A stretch of 64,000 bases of DNA from Larus michahellis. Taxonomy: Eukaryota > Chordata > Aves > Charadriiformes > Laridae. A program made the translations under genes and the position numbers. Below, piece by piece: positions 1-10,195 of this stretch. How positions within the stretch are numbered: the stretch's first letter is position 1; each line of letters opens with the position of its first letter. The notes under the pieces are model-generated. The model was not told the origin of the DNA and ran no database searches. It was given only the letters and a program-made list of their open reading frames with translations. The stretch spans positions 24,343,701-24,407,700 of the forward strand of contig NC_133900.1 in NCBI RefSeq assembly GCF_964199755.1, in the 5' to 3' direction.

Positions 1-480
1 TGCAAGAGCTTTCTGTTCGGGAGGAGGCTCAGCATGAACTGAGCCAGACAAGCTCGCTCAGATGTAAACAGGAAGTGGCAGCAGGCTTATGTCCAGCTGA
101 AAAAAATGCACAGCGAGGAAGTGCCTGTTCTCCACAGCTCGGCTCATGTTGGGGCTGGAGGTTTAGGCAGTGCAAATGTTACAACATTACATGAGTGCAA
201 CCAATCTACCACTGGGATAACAGCAGCGTTTTGCCAGTCGACCTAAAAATCGCCTATATGTGTGGGAGGGAAATAGTTTCCTGCAGAGTCTCTTGGAGAT
301 GGAATGTCTCCGCAGCAGTAATGGCTTCAACATGGCTTTTTGCATAGGTAATTGGACTGGGGAAAAAAGTCTATAGAGGTTGTTTTTTTGTACTTCCAGC
401 AGAGAATGGATGAAGCCGCTGCTTTCAGAGCAGAGGTTGAGGAATTAAGTGCAGCAGCTCTGCTCCCACCATGAGTGAGT
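1..480 (+). other. Unidentified coding-like scraps at the left edge
   Basis: No gene is recognised. Two short stretches translate into charged, coiled-coil-like peptide: about 3-60 (QELSVREEAQHELSQ in frame 3) and about 60-130 (RKWQQAYVQLKKMHSEE in frame 1). They are in different frames. A third, 400-474, has a pyrimidine-rich AG before it (ending at 399) and a consensus GTGAGT donor after it (475-480). Its only open frame (RMDEAAAFRAEVEELSAAAL) ends in TGA exactly at the donor. Together they could be the 3' end of a plus-strand gene or a decayed copy of one. In mammals LIN54 lies tail-to-tail with THAP9, but nothing here matches LIN54 as I remember it. Chance remains likely. Confidence 0.2.
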
Positions 481-1185
481 AGGACTAGAAGAGGAGGAAG
501 AATCCAAACCGACCAGGGACAGTTTTGTCAAGTCACTCGTAGGCAGAATGGCACCTTGAATATTATACCTGCCCCTGGGACATGGTGGATCACCATTTTT
601 CATCCTATCTCCAACGTGCAGCTCAAAAGAAACTGAACAGCCAAGAGTTTTGTGGGAAATCCTTGCCATCTAGCTCTATAGATGCAACTGCTATTTTACA
701 TGGCAAAGGGAGGCCATTTAGCAGCAGTTATGCCAAACTTCCTTATTCCAGGTATAGCTTTGCATACCAAGGCAGCTTCCTTGCCATGGAAATGAGGTGA
801 CTGAAAAAGCCTATTCTACTTGGTAGCATCAAATCTATGACTGTCTATCAGTGGAAACAACATCTGAAAAGGAGACTGCCTCCTACCCTGGGCTGCAGGA
901 TGCTGACCAGCTCTGGGAGGATGGGGCCATGTGGCACAGTTGAGTGGATGACCTGATGGGGCCATGTAATGGCATCCAAAACACTCGCCCTGCTACAGCA
1001 CATCCATATGCTGGTATCCGGGGCTCCTGCCTAGAGAAGAGGGTGTCAGTGCCCCCTGGGTGCTGCTGGGCACAACAGCCTGGTCACAGCCTCAGTGCTG
1101 CCTTCTCACCTTCATGCACAACAGCCTCTCTGCTATCCACTACCTCACTCAGCATCCACTTACCCGCTACCTACTACTTAAGAAA
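481..1185. other. No gene seen
   Basis: Short open frames occur on both strands, but none has a recognisable domain, splice context or repeat signature. The right end may include the outer, unrecognisable part of the CR1 that follows. Confidence 0.5.
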
Positions 1186-1189
1186 CCAA

Positions 1190-3252
1190 ATCCCAGCTCT
1201 TCAAGGAGTTAGTCAATAGGACCCCCTGGGAACGTGCCCTCAGGGACAAGGGAGCAGAACAGAGCTGGCACATATTTAAGAACACTTTCCATAAAGTATG
1301 AGAGCTCTTGATCCCCAGGTGTACGAGATCAGGAAAGGAAGGCAAGAGACCAGCATGGCTGAGTCAGCACCTGCTGGTCAAACTGAAGCACAAGACGGAA
1401 ATGCACAGGCAGTGGAGGCAGGGACAGGTATCCTGGGAAGAGTATAGGGACGCTACCAGTTGTGTAGGGATGGGGTCAGGAAGGCCAAGGCTCATCTGGA
1501 GCTGAACTTGGAAGGGACACAAAGAATAATAAGAAGAGCTTCTACAGGTATGTCAGCCAAAAAGGAAGGTCAAAGAAAACCCATCCCCGATGAGCAAGAC
1601 TGTCAGACTGGTAACAACGGACAAGAAGAAATCTGAGGTACTCAAGAACTCTTTTGCCTCAGTCTCCACTGGCAACCTCTCTCGCCACACCTCTCATGTG
1701 GATGGACCTGAGGAACTTGGGCATACATATGGGACCTGACAAGATGCACCCCAGAGTCCTGAGGGAATTGAGTGATGTAGTTGCCAAGCCACTCTCCATG
1801 ATACTTGAAAAGTTGTGGCAGTCAGGTGAAATCTCCAGTGACTGTAAAAAGGGAAACATCACACCCATTTTTAAAAAGGGTAAAAAGGAGGATCCTGGGA
1901 ACTCCCGCCCTGTCAGCCTCACCTCTGTGCCTGGGAAGATCATGGAACAGACTCTCCTAGAAGCTATGCTTCTAAGAGATCATGGAGGACAGGGAGGTGA
2001 TTTGAGACTGCCAGCATGGCTTCACCAAGGGCAAGTCCTGCATGACCAGCACAGTGACCTTCTATGATGGAGGGACCACATCAGTGGACAAGAGCTATGG
2101 ATGTCGTCTATTTGGACTTCTCTACGGCCTTTGACACGGTCCCCCACAACAAATCTCTGAATTGAGAGAGATGGATTTGATGGATGGACTGTTTGGTGGA
2201 TGAGGAATTTGCCAGATGGTCATATCCAGAGGGTAGTGGTTAACAGCTCAATGTCCAGATGGAGATTGGTGACAAGTGGTGTCCATCAGGGGTCTGTATA
2301 GGGGTACTGTTTAATATCTTAATCAATGACATAGAGGGATTGAGTGCATCCTCAGCAACTTTGCGGACAACACCAAGCTTAGTGGTGTGGTTGACATGCC
2401 TGAGGGACAGGATGCCATCCAGAGGGACCTGGACAGGCTCAAGAAGCGGGCCCATGTGAACCTCATGAGGTTCAACAAGGCCGAGTGCAGGGTCCTCCAT
2501 GTGGACTGGGGCAATCCCTGGTATCAATACAGGCTGGGGAACAAAGGGATTGAGAGCAGACCTGCTGAGAAGGACTTGGAGGTACTGGTGGATGAAAAGC
2601 TGGATATGAGCCAACAATGGGCACTCACAACCCAGAAAGCCAACCACATCTTGGGCTGCATGAAAAGCGTGGGCAGCAGGTCCAGGGAGGTGATTCTCAC
2701 GCTCTGCTCTGGCGAGACCCTACCTGGAGTACTGCATCCAGCTATGGGGCCCTCAGCACAGCAGACACATTGACCAGCTGGAGCAGGTCCAGAGGAGCAC
2801 CATAAAAACAGAGTGATGGGACACTCCTCTCCCATGAAGACAGGCTGAGAGAGTTGGGGTTGTTCAGCCTTGAGAAGAGAAGGCTCCGGGGAGACCGGAG
2901 ACCTTATAGTGGCCTTTCAATATTTAAAGGGGGCTTATAAGAAAGATGGGGACAGACTTTTTAGTAGGGCCTGCTGTGATAGGACAAGTGGTAATGGTTT
3001 TGAACTAAAAGAGAGTAGATTCGGAATAGATATAAGGAAGATATTTTTTTTTTTTTTACAATGGGCATGGTGAAACACTGGCACAGGTTGCCAAGAGAGG
3101 CTGTAGATGCCCCATCCCTGGAAACATTCAAGGTCAGGTTGCACGGGGCTCTGAGAAACCTGATCTAGTTGAAGACGCCCCAGCTCATTCCACGGTAGGC
3201 CAGACTAGATGACCTTTTAAAGGTCCCTTCCAACCCAAACTATTCTATGATT
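1190..3252 (+). mobile_element. CR1 LINE, long but decayed, plus orientation
   Basis: Conceptual translation shows CR1 ORF2 (endonuclease/reverse transcriptase) pieces in order. A linker region (LFKELVNRTPWE) lies near 1200. The RT region with [19 protein letters not shown] and [17 protein letters not shown] lies about 1745-1960, the LFNILINDIEG block near 2310, and the ADKTECRVLH-like block near 2470-2650. The 3' end (3165-3252) is the standard CR1 tail, finishing in the ATTCTATGATTC repeat. Many stops and frame changes interrupt it, so it is inactive. The 5' boundary is uncertain; CR1 copies are usually 5'-truncated. It lies between the unidentified left edge and the THAP9 3' end. Confidence 0.9.
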
Positions 3253-3910
3253 CATTTGTGAAACATGGAGCTTTAGGGGTGCAGTTTGATACTGTAGTCC
3301 CCCCCTCCAGGAGATCTACACTTAAAGAGCTTGTTTAGCTGCTTGAGACATGTGGGAGTGGAGATTAGAGCTTGTGTACAACTTCAGTGCCATTTTCTTT
3401 TTGTATTTTTATTTTCCTTTTTAAGTAAAAGCTCTGCAAGCTTTCTTGCCTCCTGCTTTTTTAAAGCAGATCCGCTTTAGTGAAATCAAATTGCCAGCAC
3501 ACATAACCTCCCCCCAACCACATGGAAGATGAGACGCATCAGTTTTTTCCTAGCAAGAGCACTCACAGCACTAAGCCGCCCAGCAGCTCCAGGAGATGCT
3601 CTGCAGCGTCCCCTACCACTTTCCCAGGCAACCATCTCTCATCCTGGCCTGCCACGCATATCTCATGAAATATGTGGCTGCTTTGCAGGATTACTAGATG
3701 GAAAACAGGATCAGATGAACTTCCTTGCTTTGCTCAGACAAACTCTGATCAGATGGTTTGCAATGGCCCAACAGATCACTGCTTATCAACATCACTTTTG
3801 CCTGCAAAACCATGGGAAGACGCCACATCACCTCCTCACATGTGTTGCCTAGATGTGGCCACCACTGAGCCTCAGTAGGGGACAGCCACCCTTGGAACAG
3901 CAACGAGCAC
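3253..3910 (-). other. THAP9 3' UTR and short intergenic gap
   Basis: No coding region is supported. On the minus strand this follows the THAP9 stop codon. A minus-strand AATAAA (plus 3408-3413, TTTATT) is a candidate poly(A) signal, which would give a 3' UTR of roughly 500 nt. The plus-strand 107-codon frame at 3529-3852 has no recognisable content and I treat it as chance. Confidence 0.45.
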
Positions 3911-6900
3911 TCATGACCGCACATGGGTTTGGCTTGACTGACAGCTACCCAGTGGTGATGGAAACAAATGTTTTCCCTTCAGTTTCTTCAATCTGTGCCT
4001 TCCACAATGGTATCTCAAGTTCAGGTGTTTGGCATGGTTTGTTCTGATGTTTAAGTAACATCGTGTTATTTGCTTTATTAAGATTGTGTAGTGATTGCTG
4101 ACACACAACTCCCCATCAAATAAATGGTCTGTGAGGGTGGGGAAAAGGGGACTTCCTCCCAGAAGCTCCTGGAAGACCTTCTGTTCTAGAGACAAATGCC
4201 ATACCTTGGTGGTTTTGTTGCCATCTCCTACATTGCCATACCGGTTTAGGACTTGTTCCGAAATGTTTGTTATGTGATACACACTTGCTGAGGGCAGACT
4301 CACTCCACCTAACTTTTTTATGTAGAGCACCGACCCGCATCTAAGCCTGCTCTCATCTAACTCAAAGAGAGAAGCAAGACAAGCTTCGCATTGCAAGTCA
4401 GAGGCTAACTGCTCAGCAACGAAGCCTGCGGCGCAGGTGACGCTCTGGGCATGCAGCGATAGGTCTGTCAGCGCATTACTCAGTGCAGAGCCATGCAAAA
4501 GAAGGCCTGCACAATAGAGGTACTTTGTTGACAGTGTCCTCCCACGAGCTGGGTTATACTGAGCACGAATGCTGCCAAGGGTCAGATCCCTCCTACAAGA
4601 CAAGGATATGTCCAAAGAGCTCGTATTGCCTGAGCCACCACTGTACAGTGAGCCTGGTGCCAGGCTGCAGTTGGCCAGCAGTTTGTGATAAGCAGCCTGA
4701 AACACAGTGCAGGTGGGGCTCCCACTGCTGCCACAGGCTTGCTGGAGGGCCCTGAGAAACATCTCCAGCGGGTCAAGGCTGAAGGCATAGGTCAGGAGGT
4801 AGTGGGAAGGAGTGCCTTCGGGACACACATAGTTGGTGTAGAGCCACTTGAGGCTTTCGGCATTGAGCAAGAAACTCATAAATCCTAGTTTGCGTTTGCC
4901 CTTAATAATGTGTCTCCCCTTAGAGTCTGTTAAGGTGACAAAGAAGCTCTTGGCCTCATTAAACAGTTGGCTTATTTTGGTGTAATTTCCAGCTATCAAA
5001 GGCCCCTTTAGTCCCCTTCTGTAGGGACCTCTGCCATGAAATACATCACACAGACGGCTCATCAAACGCACAAACTTGACAGTACCGCTGCAGTTCTGGA
5101 ATGAGGCCAGGCCCAGCTTCTGGAGGTGTTCCAGTGCGTCAGCAACACCCTCGCTAAACAACAGGGTAGCAAGGTTGACCTTCAGGTGGTAACTCTCCTC
5201 ACTCCCAGGTTGGCCTGACTTGGGACTACATGGCTCTAATACCCTCTGCTCCCGCAAAGATGCCAGCTCGACCACATACTGCCACTGCACGGTGTCACTG
5301 AGCCACTCTATCTTCTGGAAGCACTGCAGAGCATTCCTTATGAGCTGGAGCGCATGGCAAATGTCGAAAAAGTATGTGATGCTGTGAGCAGAGCCAGGCG
5401 GATGCTGGAAAGTACACTGAATCCTTTCAGGATCCATCCTGATCCCCAGAGCTCTGGCGGTCTCGGCACCACGAGCAGTGGCGCCTGATGTCACAGCCAG
5501 CACCATGATGCCAATGTTGTTCAGCTTATTAATGGTCTGACGAAGCAGCTGAGCAAGTAAGTGGCCAGTCGTGCTGTTCACGAAGAAGTAGCCAAGTGGA
5601 GCCGTCCAGGGACTTGAGATGCCGACTGCCATGAGGATTATCGCTTCTGAGGCCAGCGGAGCTTCGTCAGCGTCAAGGGCGCCTGCTCCAAAGTCAACAA
5701 AGCCCGTCAGGCGCTGGGTCTGTGGGTCCCACTCCTGCTGCTTCTGCAGGGACATGTCTTGTACCATCAGGGCACAGTAGCGGTAGGCCTGTTCCCCTCT
5801 CTCCACTTTTTCCTGAAGGCGGAGAAAAATGTTGTTGCTGAAGCCTGCAGCAGCTTCATTATTAGACAGCCAACTGGAAAAAAAGGGAGGATGCGATTAG
5901 ATGTGATTCTGAGAAAACTGAAGCACCAGTCAGCACCTTTTACCACTTAGGAGATGGTCAGCCATGCTCAGAGCTGTAGAATAGACTAAGACACAGAGTA
6001 TAAGGCAAGCAGCCCTGCCCTTCTTAATGCATAGTCTGAGTTTCTTTTCTCACACCCTAGTGATGGGAAGCCAAGCAAAAGTACTGACCATAGAGGGAAG
6101 TAACAAAGCAGCTTCCTGCCTCTCCCCTCTCCAATGTATAGATCAGAACAGGAAAAAAAGATTAAAACAAACACAGGAGTGCCCATCAGGCTATGCAGAG
6201 GCCAGCAATACCAGGCTTCTCTCCTTCCCAAGTGGCTTTCTCCCCACTGTACATCTTAATCCAGCCTGGAAGATGTGAAAGCCTCAGCAGCCCATGTGGA
6301 ACGTTACTCTCCTCCACACACTCTTCACCCACTACCTCCTGGTGCCCCTTTGAGCAGATTCTTTGGAGAAGCAGTGTAAACCCCCCCCAAGGCTGGCATG
6401 GACAATGTTCGTATCTGTTATGTATCCTGCACTACAGGAGTTTGAGACTGAAAACCTGTAGGGGGAGAGTTTCTTCAGCTTTTGTTTTGTGTGCTGTTAC
6501 AACTTCCACTTCTTCTTAATGGGTCTGACAGCACTTCAGGTAGTAAATTCTGAGCCTACATGACTACTTGCAATGGGTTGCACAACCGAGTTATGTGATA
6601 TTGAAAAATCTCCCTTCTATAACTTTGAAACAGACACTTGTCAAGATTCACTAACTTCCCAGAGCCCCTGTGGGGCAAGGTGAGAAAATGCAAAGCTCTA
6701 GTCTAACCACTGTATGCAGTCCTTCACTTTCTCATGTTCTCTTCTCCCTTTTCCAGAAAACAGTTCCAAAGTTCTTCACGTATAGTCCTCTCGGTTGTTT
6801 TCCTCTACTGACACTTATTCCTGCCCATCTCTCCTCACTCACTTTTGGCTGTTGGTGAAGCTCTGCAGCACCTCCCTTGACACTGCCTCCTGCTGCCTCT

Positions 6901-9006
6901 TTTCAGATGAGCTTACTTGTATTTGCCCTTCCTTCCACTCTTTGGCTCATCCCTCCCCTCTTACAAGTCTACATCGCACATCACAGGGCAAAAGCATGCG
7001 CCAATGTGGTAAAGCACCTCTGCTTTTCTGTATTCCTCCTTCCTTCCCAGTGAACAGTAAAACATATATAGACCCTACAGCAGCCGAGGCCCTGAAATGT
7101 AGCTTTTTTTCACACCCCTAATTGTCTGGAAATACTTAGCAAACTCCACGCTTACTCTAAAATTGTTAAGGTGAGGTGAGATGAGATGAGGGGTATCAGT
7201 ATTTCTTGACATTTGCTTCCCACTCTCCTTCTGTTACTAATACAAAGCACCGCTGAATGTTTTTAGGACAGACCTGTTACACCTATTTCTACAAGAGTAC
7301 TTGGAAATACGGAATGAATGAATGAATACTTGCTTTGTCAGGCTGTAAGGATGAGGGAGAGGAAAAATTTTCCGTAGATAATCATAGGCCTTAATATGGT
7401 AGAGGTGGAGAATACAAGCAAACTGCCTCATTTCTGGTGAGTATTCTGCCATCTGCCTCCAGCTGTGCAACTCACAAGGCAAATCTGCTTAAAAAAACCA
7501 ACAAAAAACACAAGAGGTCAGCTTTAGTGAAGCAAATAAATAGCTGATAACTTAACAGAGGGATGTGTAATACAAACACCTTGCAGAATAGAAGGCAACA
7601 GGACAGCCTCTGGCACCACTCAATGATGAAGTCTAGTATGTATAGCTCAGCAATACTATCACCGTGCCTCACTTCTTCCTAGGGACAGGCAGTGGCCAGG
7701 GAGCGTGTGCCCTACCACGCTGTCTGAGGCCAAGTCCCTCACACGTCTTTCCCCTCTTTTCCTACCTAGCGTCATTCCACAGTTTTGAGTAAAGGCTGTG
7801 GTACATGTGGGTGCTCCTTAAAAACTGACATAACAGGAGAGAAGCCATGAACTTACAGTTGACTCTGCGATTTGAAATGGCTTCTTCAGGTTATATTATT
7901 ATTGTTAACAGAGCTCACTGCCGGACAGCACAAAAGACAATGTTTTCCTAGTTAAATATACTCTATTCTTGAGTCATCTGTCAGCTGAATGGTGGCACGA
8001 TTTGATTTAACAGCCTTGGTTACAGGTCTGACCTAAGCAGTGTAGCCAGCCTCAAGTAATTGAATTTTAACTCTTTGCAGCATTGGTTGTTGCATTCCAG
8101 ACCTACAAATCGCAAAGCCTTTGCGCTATGGCATTGGACCTAGGAGTCTAACAATCGGGGATTACCGGTAAAGTCAAATACATAAAACTGGGGAGGGAGT
8201 ACAGAGCCTGAGGCCCTCTGCCCTAGCAAACACCAGCAGTACCTGAAAACTGGGCCTGCAGCAAACTCACGGTTTCCTCAGAAAGCTGCTGCTTCTCCGC
8301 CAGCTCCCAGAGGATGCTGGACACCGTTCTGGGCTGGTGCTCGGGGGAGCATCTCCCGGCCTCGGGGAGCTGCTGCTGCGGGGTCTCCGGCGGCGGCCGT
8401 GCCCCCCCGCCGCCCGCCTGCTGCCCCTTCAGGCTGTAGTTGTGGTCGCCGGCGGTGACCCCGGTAGGGGGGCTGGGTAGAGGCTGCTTCAGACCTCGGA
8501 CGTGGGGCCCGGTTCTCCGGGCGGCGCCCGGCGGCTCCTAGCAGGGAAAGGGGAGGGCAGGTCACGGCACACCGACGCGACGCGGCCCGGCTCAGGGGGG
8601 AGAGGGGACCGCGGCCGCCGCCCGCACGCACCGGCTGGGGGAAGCGGGAGGGCACGGCCCCCCGCCGCAGCTTCCGTCGCAGGCCGTAGCGCTCGAAGTC
8701 GGCCTCGGCGAAATGCCGCGAGCAGAGGATGGCGCCGGGGCCGGGCCGCCAGGCCTGGCGGCTCCGCGGGTCCACGCGGTTCACGGCGCGGATCCACTCG
8801 CGGCGCTGCGTGGCGTCCACCGGGAACCTGCGGTTAGACGGAGAGAGGGAGGCGAGTGCGGGCGGGGGCTGCCCGCCCCGGCCGGGCGGCGTGCGCGGTG
8901 CCGCCGCGGGGGAGGGCCGCACTCACTGGTGGAAGGAGATGCCGCGCTCACGGCTCCGCCCGTTGTCGCGCGCGGTACAGCCCAGCGCCGAGCAGCTCCG
9001 CGTCAT
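3911..9006 (-). CDS. THAP9: THAP9, domesticated P-element-like transposase with THAP zinc finger
   Basis: Minus-strand exons are 9006-8927, 8827-8632, 8537-8243, 7484-7334 and 5873-3911. All junction phases agree, giving 2685 nt and 894 residues (human about 903). Residues 1-92 form the THAP domain: C5, C10, C62 and H65 zinc ligands, P29, W38, and AVPSRFP at the end. Residues about 190-240 resemble the human segment ending MKQFACTLYL. The last exon carries the RNase H-like core (GFVDFGAG, LDADEAPLASEA, NAESLKWLY, SLDPLEMF) and the C-terminal region. Human THAP9 is reported to mobilise Drosophila P elements, with catalytic residues given as D304, D374 and E613. The equivalents here are D301, G371 and E611, so the second acidic residue is missing. 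The intron 4 donor must be GC (AAA|GCAAGT, after 7334) for the frame to hold. The start codon is the ATG just before the first THAP cysteine. Expression is probably driven by the divergent CpG promoter shared with SEC31A. Confidence 0.93.
5874..7333 (-). other. THAP9 intron 4 (GC-AG)
   Basis: This 1460-bp intron has a GCAAGT donor and a TTTTTTTCCAG acceptor on the minus strand. I see no repeat, RNA gene or extra exon in it. Using the GT four bases further on (CAA|GTATTC) would put the next exon out of frame and reach a stop after a few codons, so the GC donor is inferred from frame. Confidence 0.6.
7485..8242 (-). other. THAP9 intron 3, nothing else seen
   Basis: The 758-bp intron lies between TTTTCAG|GTACTG and AAGCAG|ATTTG. 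It splits a codon (G|AT, Asp) as expected from the human protein. No repeat or RNA gene was recognised. Confidence 0.6.
8627..9006 (-). other. THAP9: THAP zinc-finger exons of THAP9
   Basis: Exons 1 and 2 (9006-8927 and 8827-8632) encode exactly the 92-residue C2CH DNA-binding domain. The first pair of ligands (CSALGC) is in exon 1 and the second pair (LCSRHF) in exon 2. The intron between them is 99 bp, has GTGAGT and CGCAG borders, and splits codon 27 (CA|G, Gln). Exon 2 ends in phase 0 after FPQP and is followed by a GTGCGT donor. All family-invariant positions I know (four ligands, Pro, Trp, Phe and the AVPxxF tail) are present, so sequence-specific DNA binding is probably retained even if catalysis is not. 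Confidence 0.88.
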
Positions 9007-9384
9007 GGCCGCCGCGCAGGCAGCGCCGCGGGCCGCCGCCGCGCCACGCCCCGGCACGGAACGCGCCCGCCCATTGGCTGCCGTCGCCCGCCCTCCCACC
9101 TTCCTCCTTCCCATTGGCTCGCGAGCCACGACCCCCGGCCTCCCCGCCGGAAGCTGCTTCTCCATTGGGCGCGGCGGCTGTCGCTGCCCTCCGTGCGGCG
9201 GTGCTGCAGTTCCGCCTCGGTGCGACGTCCGCAGGGAAGCAGACGGCAGGAATGGCAAGGGAACCGAGCCAACCCGTAGCGGCGGTGGGGGAAGAAGCAG
9301 CCAATGGCAAACGGTGATCCTCGCAGCCAATGGGAGCAGCGCTTCCAGTCCCTATATATAGCGGGGCCGGGAAGCTCACCAGTC
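9007..9384. promoter_or_regulatory. Divergent THAP9/SEC31A CpG promoter
   Basis: CpG-rich sequence lies between the THAP9 start codon and the inferred SEC31A start site. Three ATTGG motifs (9073-9077, 9113-9117, 9164-9168) read as CCAAT toward THAP9. Two CCAAT motifs (9301-9305, 9327-9331) read toward SEC31A. A TATA-like TATATATA sits at 9353-9360, 22 bp past the last CCAAT. An ETS-type CCGGAAG is at 9147-9153. This predicts a focused SEC31A start near 9383 and a TATA-less THAP9 start. NF-Y binding is the expected reading of paired CCAAT boxes, but that is inference. The surrounding CpG island runs from about 8300 to 10180. Confidence 0.75.
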
Positions 9385-9595
9385 TTTCCCGCCGCGCGGT
9401 GGTGGTTGCGAGGTGGCGATGCGTGGCTGAGAGATGCCCGACGGCAGGGCCGCCGTCCGCGGGCGCTCAGCCTCACAGAGGCCGCAGCCGCGCTATGGGG
9501 CCTGGGCAGCGCCCGCAGCGGGCACGGCATCTGCCCGCTGAGCGGCCGCGGAATCCGGCGGCGGGAGGCGGCAGCGGAGCTGTGCTCTGGCTACC
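9383..9595 (+). other. SEC31A: SEC31A non-coding exon 1 (5' UTR)
   Basis: This is inferred from the TATA box about 30 bp upstream and an acceptable donor (CTACC|GTGAGAGG) at 9596. The next exon begins at 10896, only four bases before the SEC31A ATG, so the leader must come from an upstream exon. The exact 5' end is not visible. Confidence 0.55.
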
Positions 9596-9753
9596 GTGAG
9601 AGGTGGGTCAGAGGCCACAGCCACAAGCCGCGCGCCCCCGGGCTGTGAAAGCCGGTGGGTCGCCGGGTGCGGCGGCAGGGTCAGCCAAGTCACGCGTGCT
9701 GGTGCTATTCCCCAGCCGCAAAAGGCGAGGGAACCCCCGCCATGTGTGTGGGC

Positions 9754-9831
9754 CCTGTCCGATGATGAGCCTCACTGCTGTTCACATCATGACAGCGCCG
9801 TGATTACTGCTGTTGAGCTGAGGAGGACAGG
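9754..9831 (+). ncRNA. Candidate box C/D snoRNA in SEC31A intron 1
   Basis: The hallmarks are in the right order. A 7-bp terminal stem pairs CCTGTCC (9754-9760) with GGACAGG (9825-9831). Box C is ATGATGA (9762-9768). A C'-like GTGATTA is at 9800-9806, and box D is CTGA (9818-9821). A D'-like ATGA lies at 9789-9792. The arm before D' (ACTGCTGTTCACAT, 9774-9787) is complementary over 14 nt to a vertebrate 28S rRNA segment I remember as AUGUGAACAGCAGU. The arm before box D shares the ACTGCTGTT core (9806-9814) and could pair with the same segment over about nine bases. Position inside an intron on the host strand fits the usual vertebrate biogenesis. The methylated nucleotide is not settled because D' is degenerate. 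I do not assign a SNORD number. Confidence 0.65.
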
Positions 9832-10195
9832 CGGCACCGAAGCCCCCGCGTTGCGGGCCCTTTTCCCCGGTTCCCCCGAGCCCCAGCGGGGCGTCCGCCC
9901 CTAACGCCTGTCTCCCTCTTCCCCAGGGCCGATCGCCGCTCCTGCCCCGAGAAACCCGGAGAAGACCCCGCAGAAGGAGGCGGCTGCACACACGCACCCC
10001 ACACGTAGCACAGACGCTCGCTTCCCGCGCAGGGAAAGGTGGAGCCCCGTTCTCCGCCGCCCGGAAGGCGCGGGGCGCGCCCGGAAACCGCCGGCGGGCG
10101 GGAGGCGGTGCCGCGGCTGCCACGTTGGAGCGGGCCGGGGACGGGTGAGCGCCGGGGACGCCGAGGTGAGGGGGAGCGAAACCCTCGTTTTCTAC

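Noticed and set aside
3529-3852. 107-codon plus-strand open frame next to the THAP9 3' end
   Set aside because: No recognisable content; overlaps the likely THAP9 3' UTR on the other strand.
7623-7730. ATGATGA with downstream CTGA near THAP9 exon 4
   Set aside because: Spacing is about 100 nt, there is no terminal stem, and it is on the strand opposite to the host gene.
8278-9530. Many long open frames in the CpG island on both strands
   Set aside because: GC-rich sequence has few stops. Only the frames that join into the THAP9 THAP domain and linker are supported.
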